Source: Flavobacteriales bacterium
GTDB taxonomy: Bacteria > Bacteroidota > Bacteroidia > Flavobacteriales > Flavobacteriaceae
Length of the DNA: 6,303 nucleotides
Assembly: GCA_027008965.1 (NCBI GenBank)
Contig: JALVDN010000437.1
Coordinates: forward strand, 1 to 6,303
Reading direction: 5' to 3'
Each line of letters opens with the position of its first letter. The first letter of the stretch is position 1. Both the position numbers and the translations under genes were made by a program. A model generated the notes under the pieces. The model worked only from the letters and a program-made list of their open reading frames with translations. It was not told where the DNA came from and ran no database searches. Below, in pieces: positions 1-5,323 of this stretch.

Positions 1-300
1 CCTTGTCTTGCTGCGCTTGCTTCGGAGCCGCCTTCGGCGTCTCCTCGCACCTCCGGGAGCCAAAGGCTTCCTGTAGTCCAAACCCAAAGCCACGCCTTTG
101 TCTCCCTCCGGACTCCGCAAGCCGGCACGCCTCCGCTAACGCTCCGGCGTGCGTCTTACTCCGTGACGCCTCCAAGCCCGTCGCCCTCCGCTTCGCTCCG
201 GGCTCCGGTCTTGTCGGCAGGCCGGTGAGCCGGACAAAGCCGTCTCACCGCTTGTGGCAAGAGAGACATCGCCTTCTGGCTTGTCTCCCCGCCGGATATG
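1..300. other. GC-rich, CTCCG-rich, hairpin-rich non-coding stretch
   Basis: No gene is recognised here. The stretch is much richer in G+C than the rest of the window and changes abruptly to AT-rich DNA near 300. The word CTCCG starts at 51, 106, 113, 131, 142, 159, 186, 196 and 203, far more often than chance would give in 300 bases. Short inverted repeats are frequent: a 7-bp perfect stem pairs 125-131 with 146-152, and a near-perfect 9-bp stem pairs 24-32 with 36-44 around a TTC loop. Open frames cross it on both strands, but their translations are rich in Arg, Ser, Pro and Cys and resemble no protein family. I read it as intergenic repeat DNA, possibly continuing left of the window. A decayed gene cannot be excluded. 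Confidence 0.5.
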
Positions 301-360
301 TTTTAATGATTCTGTTACTTCAAACACCGAGCAACAATTTTTGATTGATCCGTTCAACAC

Positions 361-519
361 TTTAAGGAATTTACGTCCTTATCAAGCCTTCCTTTTTATC
401 CCTGCGCTAACTTCAACGCAATAAAACATTTTAGGCTAACAAAAGCTTTAAACCCCAACATCTTCCAACCTAAAAAATCACAAATATAAAATTGTTTAAA
501 TCCGAAACCTTCGCAAAAT
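361..519. other. AT-rich intergenic DNA, nothing recognised
   Basis: This is plain AT-rich sequence between the GC-rich block and the terminator of the CRISPR array. I see no open frame worth calling, no RNA gene, no cas gene fragment and no strong inverted repeat. Confidence 0.5.
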
Positions 520-551
520 AAAAAAACGAGCAGATAACAATCATGCTCGTT
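520..551 (-). terminator. Intrinsic terminator at the distal end of the CRISPR array
   Basis: An 8-bp perfect stem (AACGAGCA at 525-532 with TGCTCGTT at 544-551) encloses an 11-nt loop. Read on the minus strand the stem is followed by a run of T, then A, then four T (526 down to 515), the form of a Rho-independent terminator. It would stop transcription that crosses the array from right to left. One arm (544-551) overlaps the degenerate edge of the leftmost repeat. The stem is short and only half G+C, so strength is uncertain; no matching T-run exists on the plus-strand side. Confidence 0.65.
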
Positions 552-1023
552 ATGTCCTTGTTGTAGTGGAGAGTGGTTTAAAATATGTATATCCGCTTGT
601 TTGCCAAGGATGAGGAAGGCGTCGTAGTCCTTGTTGTAGTGGAGAGTGGTTTAAAAGAAAACAATACTACTATGAGAATAAAATTAAGGTACATGTCGTA
701 GTCCTTGTTGTAGTGGAGAGTGGTTTAAAAGAAGAAATCTTCGGGGGCATTAGAAGATTCTCATACACGTCGTAGTCCTTGTTGTAGTGGAGAGTGGTTT
801 AAAAGATTTTCCGAGGACTTTTCTGGGACGTCATAGACGTTCTGTCGTAGTCCTTGTTGTAATGGAGAGTGGTTTAAAAGGTAATTTCAGAAAAATGGAG
901 TGATATTTATTATGTAGTCGTAGTCCTTGTTGTAATGGAGAGTGGTTTAAAAGAATCAAGGTGAATCCAAAGAACGCCAAGCCGTTGTCGTAGTCCTTGT
1001 TGTAATGGAGAGTGGTTTAAAAG
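548..1023 (-). CRISPR. CRISPR array, 7 repeats and 6 spacers, no cas genes in the window
   Basis: Repeats lie at 548-583 (degenerate), 621-656, 695-730, 769-804, 844-879, 917-952 and 987-1022. They are 36 nt on the plus strand, starting GTCGTAGTCC and ending GTTTAAAA; a G follows six of the seven, so the true repeat may be 37 nt. The spacers (584-620, 657-694, 731-768, 805-843, 880-916, 953-986) are 37, 38, 38, 39, 37 and 34 nt and all different. Repeats 1-4 have G and 5-7 have A at repeat position 19. The repeat has almost no self-complementarity (only TCC/GGA). Spacers of 34-39 nt fit class 1 systems (type I or III) better than type II, whose spacers are usually about 30 nt. In the minus-strand reading the repeat ends AAGGACTACGAC, which resembles the common GGATTGAAAC ending. 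Minus-strand transcription is inferred from the degenerate left repeat, the terminator and the promoter on the right. The type cannot be fixed without cas genes. Confidence 0.95.
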
Positions 1024-1185
1024 GGCAGTTTTTTGTAAGTTTTTGAAAGCCAATGCGTTACACGGACGGACTTCAAAATAAGTCGGTGTTAAAAATCTTA
1101 AAGAAATGTTAAAATTGAAAAGTTTTCAATTTTTTAACACTACGACTGAAGGGTTATGTCAATGATCTATTGCGGTTTTCTTAAG
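1024..1185 (-). promoter_or_regulatory. Putative CRISPR leader (transcribed part)
   Basis: This AT-rich stretch lies between the last intact repeat and the predicted minus-strand promoter, where a leader is expected. It has no open frame of note. It contains two overlapping inverted repeats: an outer one pairing 1081-1095 with 1131-1147 (two unpaired bases, 1141-1142) and an inner one pairing 1111-1121 with 1123-1133. Both use 1131-1133, so only one can form fully at a time. Whether they act in DNA, for example in spacer integration, or in the leader RNA cannot be told from sequence. Confidence 0.5.
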
Positions 1186-1234
1186 CAAATATAGGGCAAA
1201 AATTTTTTTCATGCAAATTTTTTTTGGTTTTTTT
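1186..1234 (-). promoter_or_regulatory. Bacteroidota-type promoter facing the CRISPR array
   Basis: On the minus strand a TTTG box (1217 to 1214) is followed after 20 bases by TATATTTG (1193 to 1186). This matches the -33 TTTG / -7 TAnnTTTG pattern of the Bacteroidota primary sigma factor with near-normal spacing. Directly upstream are A-tracts (plus-strand T-runs at 1218-1225 and 1228-1234) and another inside the spacer (1203-1209), suggestive of bent DNA or an UP-like element. Transcription would start near 1180 and run left into the array about 160 bases further on. AT-rich DNA yields such matches by chance, but position and orientation fit. Confidence 0.55.
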
Positions 1235-1287
1235 GCAGATTTAAATGCCACCATGCAATTTTAACATTTGAAAACGGGGTGTTTGGC

Positions 1288-1321
1288 GTGAAAATAGCAT
1301 TGAAATGAATGGTATTTTCAC
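1288..1321. repeat. 34-bp inverted repeat upstream of the CRISPR promoter
   Basis: A perfect 9-bp stem (GTGAAAATA at 1288-1296 with TATTTTCAC at 1313-1321) continues, after one G-G mismatch, as a further 4-bp stem (1298-1301 with 1308-1311) around a 6-nt loop. No T-run follows on either strand, so it is not a standard terminator. It could be an operator-like protein site or a stray palindrome. It lies about 70 bases upstream of the minus-strand -33 box. Confidence 0.5.
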
Positions 1322-1382
1322 CTCAAATCATTTTGTCTCTTCGAGCGAATGCGAGAAGTCTTTATTCATATACAAAATGCAT

Positions 1383-1502
1383 GAGATTTCTCAGTCGTTC
1401 ACTTCGTTTACTCCTTCGAAATGACATGTGAAATCCTAATAAAATCCGTAGCACCATGTCATTCCGAGCGAGTTCCGGCGCATGCCGGAGCGACGAGGAA
1501 TC
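1383..1502. repeat. Palindromic intergenic repeat, copy A
   Basis: The unit is a long imperfect inverted repeat. The outer arms pair GAGATTTCTC (1383-1392) with GAGGAATCTC (1495-1504), with one mismatch. The inner arms pair AATGACATG (1420-1428) with CATGTCATT (1455-1463) around a 26-nt loop. The right arm carries its own 6-bp hairpin (1474-1479 with 1484-1489). Positions 1410-1502 are identical to 1547-1639. The arms resemble the widespread intergenic palindromes that read TGTCATTCCGAGCG...GAGGAATCTC. A more degraded relative may lie at 1331-1360. Confidence 0.85.
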
Positions 1503-1521
1503 TCATTCTTTTATGTAAATA

Positions 1522-1639
1522 GAGATTTCTCAGTCGTTGCTTCGCAACTCCTTCGAAATGACATGTGAAATCCTAATAAAATCCGTAGCACCATGTCATT
1601 CCGAGCGAGTTCCGGCGCATGCCGGAGCGACGAGGAATC
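1522..1639. repeat. Palindromic intergenic repeat, copy B
   Basis: This is the second tandem copy, about 138 bases after the first. The last 93 bases (1547-1639) match copy A without a difference. The two copies differ in the tip of the left arm: copy B has GTTGCTTCGCAAC (1535-1547), a perfect 5-bp hairpin with a TTC loop, where copy A has an unrelated 15-base tip. At the right end the repeat passes straight into GC-rich sequence. No transposase or flanking target duplication is visible; it could be a MITE-like or REP/BIME-like element mobilised in trans. Confidence 0.85.
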
Positions 1640-1800
1640 GCTCCGCGCCGGCGGGCGCAGTGTTATCCTTTTGAAGGCGAAGCCGAGCGGATGTTTGGCC
1701 GAGGAGGCTCCGAGCCACGACGAGGAGACCCCGCAGGCCAATATTACATCCGCAGGCTGAGCCGAAAAAGATTTAAACGGAGCACGCCACTAGGCGCCCT
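1640..1800. repeat. GC-rich intergenic segment with a large inverted repeat
   Basis: Positions 1687-1700 (GCGGATGTTTGGCC) pair with 1736-1753, where GGCCAA and ACATCCGC are separated by four extra bases, giving a 14-bp interrupted stem around a 35-nt GC-rich loop. A small 5-bp stem (GCGCC/GGCGC) lies near 1647-1660. The words CTCCG and CGGAG recur, giving a composition like that of 1-300. Short open frames cross it on both strands but run straight through the repeat copies, so I do not call them genes. No RNA family is recognised. Confidence 0.5.
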
Positions 1801-1852
1801 GAAAAAATAATCTCTCCTGCAACTTTCAACCGGCAATTATTATTTTTTATCT

Positions 1853-1860
1853 TAACTTTG
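1853..1860 (+). promoter_or_regulatory. Predicted -7 box for kbl
   Basis: TAACTTTG matches the Bacteroidota -7 consensus TAnnTTTG exactly and ends 24 bases before the kbl start codon, leaving a short 5' leader. I find no convincing -33 box. No Shine-Dalgarno sequence precedes the ATG, as is usual in this phylum. Confidence 0.55.
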
Positions 1861-1884
1861 TTTTGAACCGGAAAAGCAATAAAA

Positions 1885-3084
1885 ATGTATAGCCCCAAAC
1901 TCAAAAAACACTTGCAAGACACGCTTGAAGATATAAAAAAAGCCGGCCTTTTCAAGAAGGAAAGAGTTATCACCTCTCCGCAAGGAGCCGAAATCACGCT
2001 GGAAGACGGCAGGAAGGTTTTGAATTTTTGTGCCAATAATTATCTGGGACTGGCTGCGGACAAAGAACTTATCAATGCTTCCATTGAAACCATGCAGTTG
2101 AAAGGCTATGGTATGGCTTCGGTCAGATTCATTTGCGGAACCCAAGATATTCATAAAGAATTGGAAAAAACCATCTCCGAGTTTTACGGGACGGATGATA
2201 CGCTGCTTTATGCGGCGGCTTTTGATGCCAACGGTGGCGTTTTTGAACCGCTTTTCGGTCCGGAAGATGCCATTATCTCGGATGAACTTAATCATGCTTC
2301 CATTATTGATGGTGTGCGTTTGACCAAAAGCGCCCGCTATCGCTACAAAAACAATGATATGGCAGATTTGGAAGCCAAGTTGATTGAAGCCAATCAAAAC
2401 AATCACCGTTTTAAAATTATAGTAACCGACGGCGTTTTTTCTATGGACGGAATTGTGGCCCGGTTAGATGAAATTTGTGATTTGGCTGAAAAATATGATG
2501 CATTGGTGATGGTGGATGAATCGCATGCCACAGGTGTTTTAGGGGAAACGGGGCGTGGAACCGTGGAACTGAAAAACGTGCTCGGGCGCGTTGATATTAT
2601 CACCGGGACTTTGGGCAAAGCTTTGGGAGGCGCCATGGGAGGCTATACCACCGGACATAAAGAAATCATTGAAATGTTGCGTCAAAGGTCACGCCCCTAT
2701 CTTTTTTCCAACTCATTGGCTCCCAACATTGTAGGAGGAGCGCTTTCGGTTTTTAAAAGAATCATGAACGATACTTCGCTCAAAGAAAAACTGGAATGGA
2801 ATACAGCCTATTTCAAAAAAGGAATGGAACGCCTCGGTTTTGACATCGGAAAAAGTGAAAGTCCCATTATTCCCGTGATGATATATGATGCCGCCTTATC
2901 CCAAAAAATGGCAGATGATTTATTGGAAGAAGGCGTTTATGTAATCGGCTTTTTCTATCCGGTTGTCCCCAAAGGCAAAGCCCGTATCAGGGTTCAACTT
3001 TCTGCTGCACATGAAAAAGAACATTTGGATAGAGCCATCCAGGCATTTGAAAAAGTGGGTAAGAAATATGGAATAATCAACTGA
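1885..3084 (+). CDS. kbl: Glycine C-acetyltransferase (2-amino-3-ketobutyrate CoA ligase)
   Basis: This PLP enzyme of the alpha-oxoamine synthase family splits 2-amino-3-oxobutyrate with CoA into glycine and acetyl-CoA, the second step of threonine degradation after threonine dehydrogenase, in the cytoplasm. At 399 aa it matches the usual family length (398 in E. coli) and aligns with E. coli Kbl from end to end. Visible motifs are NFCANNYLGLA (47-57), GMASVRFICGTQDIHKELE (76-94), FDANGG (113-118), TDGVFSMDG (181-189, Ser186), VDESHATG (210-217) and TGTLGKALGG (240-249), with Lys245 as the PLP-binding lysine, and RIRVQLSAAH (367-376, Arg369). The specific FICGTQD and FFYPVVPKGKARIR blocks favour Kbl over the related KAS, BioF or serine palmitoyltransferase. 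The ATG at 1885 gives the normal N terminus and follows a -7 box. No threonine dehydrogenase gene lies in the window, and a repeat-rich gap precedes it, so it is probably transcribed alone. Confidence 0.97.
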   Translation: MYSPKLKKHLQDTLEDIKKAGLFKKERVITSPQGAEITLEDGRKVLNFCANNYLGLAADKELINASIETMQLKGYGMASVRFICGTQDIHKELEKTISEFYGTDDTLLYAAAFDANGGVFEPLFGPEDAIISDELNHASIIDGVRLTKSARYRYKNNDMADLEAKLIEANQNNHRFKIIVTDGVFSMDGIVARLDEICDLAEKYDALVMVDESHATGVLGETGRGTVELKNVLGRVDIITGTLGKALGGAMGGYTTGHKEIIEMLRQRSRPYLFSNSLAPNIVGGALSVFKRIMNDTSLKEKLEWNTAYFKKGMERLGFDIGKSESPIIPVMIYDAALSQKMADDLLEEGVYVIGFFYPVVPKGKARIRVQLSAAHEKEHLDRAIQAFEKVGKKYGIIN

Positions 3085-3157
3085 TTCTACATATAAAATC
3101 CGAGGGGAGTTTTTGCTATATGATCATTTATCTTCACTAAAACCTGAAGAAAAAGAT

Positions 3158-3165
3158 TATCTTTG
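3158..3165 (+). promoter_or_regulatory. Predicted -7 box for rseP-xth
   Basis: TATCTTTG matches the TAnnTTTG consensus and ends 27 bases before the rseP ATG. It lies in the 108-base gap after kbl, which contains no clear terminator hairpin. The box suggests that rseP and the following nuclease gene have their own promoter. No clear -33 box is visible. Confidence 0.55.
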
Positions 3166-3192
3166 TAAACTCAAATTATTCATTCACTATCC

Positions 3193-4551
3193 ATGGAAAC
3201 GCTTATTACGGTTGCTCAATTTTTTTTAAGTCTTTCACTCCTTGTTATTCTACATGAATTAGGTCATTTTCTAATGGCCAGGTTGTTCAAAACCAAAGTT
3301 GAAAAATTCTATTTGTTTTTTAATCCCGGATTTTCCTTATTCAAGAAAAAAATAGGCGAAACCGAATATGGAATCGGCTGGCTCCCTTTGGGAGGCTATG
3401 TGAAAATAGCCGGAATGATTGATGAAAGCATGGACAAAGAATTTCTGGATAAAGCGCCGCAACCCTGGGAGTTTAGAAGTAAACCCGCTTGGCAACGTTT
3501 GTTGATCATGCTGGGAGGAGTCATAGTAAACATCATTTTGGCAGTTTTAATCTATATCGGTATGGCCTACACTTGGGGCGATGTAAAAATTCCTTTGGAT
3601 AGTTTGAAAGACGGTATATGGGTTCAAAATACGGTATTGAAAAAAATCGGTTTGCAAACGGGAGATAAAATCAAAGCCATTGACAACAAAGAGGTGAAAT
3701 ATTTGGAAGACGTCATTGGAATGCCTTCGCCGATGCTTCTCACGGCCGAAAATATCACGGTGGAGCGCAACGGAAAACAAGAAACCATCATCGTTCCCGA
3801 AGATTTCATCAACCGATTGATTGAATCCAAAAAGAAAGAAGGCTTGATTTCACCACGCATACCTTTCATCGTAGCTCAAGTTCTCCCCGATTCACCCAAC
3901 AAGGATGCCGGCCTGCAACAAGGAGATGAAATCGTTGAAATCAACGGAACGCCTGTTCAATACATGGATGAAGTTATTGAAATTCTACAACAAAATAAAG
4001 GAAAAGAAATTCAAGTAAAAGTCAAACGGAACAATACTATTATTCCGGTAAAACTACAAGTGACCGAAGAAGGAAAAATTGGCGTAGCCACACATGTTGA
4101 CCGTAAACTGATAGAAGAAAGAAATTTATTCCGTCTGGAAAAACAACAATACGGTTTCTTTGGATCCATCAAAAAAGGATTGGAAAAAGCCCGAGTGACG
4201 CTTACCGGATATTTGAAACAACTTAAAATGATTTTCAACCCTTCAACTGGAGCATATAAAGGAGTCGGTAGCTTCTTTTCCATTGCCAACCTCTTTCCCG
4301 GTCAATGGGATTGGCAACACTTTTGGGAAATCACCGCCTTTTTAAGCATTATGCTGGCCATACTTAATCTATTGCCCATACCTGCCTTGGACGGCGGACA
4401 TGCCATGTTTATTATATACGAAATGATAACGGGTAAACAACCCGGCGAAAAATTCTTGGAAAGAGCACAAATGCTTGGATTTATCATCCTCATTGCACTC
4501 ATGATTTTTGCCTTGAAAAATGATATAGTACGGTTCTTTTTCAATAAATAA
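3193..4551 (+). CDS. rseP: RseP-type site-2 zinc metalloprotease
   Basis: This inner-membrane S2P-family (M50B) protease cuts transmembrane segments of substrates such as anti-sigma factors, after a first cut outside the membrane. The 452-aa protein has the full layout: an N-terminal membrane helix with the zinc motif HELGH (His21, Glu22, His25), a conserved loop with GWLPLGGYVKIAGM (62-75), a second helix (about 102-127), two PDZ-like domains (about 140-205, divergent, and about 223-295 with AGLQQGDEIVEINGTP), then NLLPIPALDGGH (392-403), whose Asp400 is the third zinc ligand, and a final helix (about 425-443). Length and double PDZ arrangement are normal for the family. No anti-sigma factor or sigma gene is nearby, so its substrate here is unknown. 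Its TAA directly abuts the ATG of the next gene, which suggests co-transcription and translational coupling. Confidence 0.95.
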   Translation: METLITVAQFFLSLSLLVILHELGHFLMARLFKTKVEKFYLFFNPGFSLFKKKIGETEYGIGWLPLGGYVKIAGMIDESMDKEFLDKAPQPWEFRSKPAWQRLLIMLGGVIVNIILAVLIYIGMAYTWGDVKIPLDSLKDGIWVQNTVLKKIGLQTGDKIKAIDNKEVKYLEDVIGMPSPMLLTAENITVERNGKQETIIVPEDFINRLIESKKKEGLISPRIPFIVAQVLPDSPNKDAGLQQGDEIVEINGTPVQYMDEVIEILQQNKGKEIQVKVKRNNTIIPVKLQVTEEGKIGVATHVDRKLIEERNLFRLEKQQYGFFGSIKKGLEKARVTLTGYLKQLKMIFNPSTGAYKGVGSFFSIANLFPGQWDWQHFWEITAFLSIMLAILNLLPIPALDGGHAMFIIYEMITGKQPGEKFLERAQMLGFIILIALMIFALKNDIVRFFFNK

Positions 4552-5322
4552 ATGAGCATTAAAATCATTTCCTATAATGTAAACGGCATCAGGGCGGCCC
4601 TGCGCAAAGGTTTGGCTCAATGGTTATCCGTGACATCACCCGACATCTTATGCCTGCAAGAAATAAAAGCCAGTGAAGACCAAATTGACAAAGAAATTTT
4701 CCGTCAACTCGGCTTCAAATACCAATATTGGTATCCTGCACAACGCAAAGGCTATAGCGGAACAGCCATACTCTCCAAAATAAAACCCCAAAACATAGTA
4801 AAAGGAACCGGCATAGATTTCATAGACTATGAAGGACGAAATATCCGAGCGGATTTTGAAGGATTTTCCGTTATGAGCCTCTATCTACCCAGTGGAACCA
4901 ATGACGAAAGACTTCAAATCAAGTTCAAATTCATGGACAAGTTCTACAACTATATATCCGACCTGAAAAACCAAATTCCCGGCCTCATCATCAGTGGAGA
5001 TTACAACATTTGCCATCAACCCCGTGATATTCATGATCCCATTCGCCTTCAACATGTTTCAGGTTTCCTACCCGAAGAACGCGAATGGCTATCGGCTTTT
5101 ATGGATTTGGGGTTCACCGACACTTTCCGCATGTTTGATCCGCGTCCACATCAATATTCATGGTGGTCCTACAGGGCCGGCGCACGCCAACGAAACAAAG
5201 GCTGGCGCATTGACTATCACCTCACCGATAAAACATTAGATCATAAAATAGTACGAAGCATCATCCTCAAAGACGCCATGCATTCCGACCATGCCCCCAT
5301 CCTCTTGGAAATAAAAAAATAA
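4552..5322 (+). CDS. xth: Exodeoxyribonuclease III / AP endonuclease
   Basis: This Mg-dependent nuclease cuts DNA at abasic sites and removes 3' blocking groups and 3' nucleotides during base excision repair. The 256-aa protein covers the whole endonuclease/exonuclease/phosphatase fold. Visible active-site positions are Asn9 (SYNVNGIRAA), Glu37 (LCLQEIKA, metal), Tyr111 (SLYLPSG), Asp150 and Asn152 (SGDYNIC), Trp205 (YSWWSYR), Asp221 (WRIDYHL), and Asp246-His247 (SDHAPI). All key residues of the ExoIII/APE1 family are present, so the enzyme should be active. Eukaryotic APE1-like and bacterial ExoIII-like members share these motifs; the subfamily name is less certain than the function. The start is the ATG immediately after the rseP stop; there is no Shine-Dalgarno sequence, and reinitiation by ribosomes leaving rseP is likely. 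The gene converges on gpsA with one base between stops and no terminator between them. Confidence 0.95.
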   Translation: MSIKIISYNVNGIRAALRKGLAQWLSVTSPDILCLQEIKASEDQIDKEIFRQLGFKYQYWYPAQRKGYSGTAILSKIKPQNIVKGTGIDFIDYEGRNIRADFEGFSVMSLYLPSGTNDERLQIKFKFMDKFYNYISDLKNQIPGLIISGDYNICHQPRDIHDPIRLQHVSGFLPEEREWLSAFMDLGFTDTFRMFDPRPHQYSWWSYRAGARQRNKGWRIDYHLTDKTLDHKIVRSIILKDAMHSDHAPILLEIKK

Positions 5323-5323
5323 A

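Noticed and set aside
3..344. Open frames on both strands over the GC-rich left end (113 aa plus, 74 aa minus)
   Set aside because: The translations look like translated repeat DNA, have no recognisable motif, and lie in GC-rich hairpin sequence where stop codons are rare by composition.
548..1023. Plus-strand transcription of the array, suggested by the A-rich GTTTAAAAG end of the repeat
   Set aside because: The degenerate terminal repeat, the terminator and the promoter all point to minus-strand transcription, and the minus reading ends in a sequence resembling GGATTGAAAC.
548..1330. Type II CRISPR with a tracrRNA in the leader
   Set aside because: Spacers of 34-39 nt are too long for typical type II, no cas9 is present, and the only complement to the repeat outside the array that I noticed is 8 bases, too short for an anti-repeat.
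1511..1810. Short open frames (76 aa minus, 63 aa plus) over the palindromic repeats
   Set aside because: They run through duplicated inverted repeats and GC-rich DNA, share no family features and overlap each other on opposite strands.
1852..2406. 184-aa open frame antisense to kbl
   Set aside because: It lies almost wholly opposite a clear kbl gene; the translation has no family features and follows from kbl codon use.
3085..3192. Terminator between kbl and rseP
   Set aside because: There is a short T-run after GGGGAG near 3110 but no convincing stem before it.
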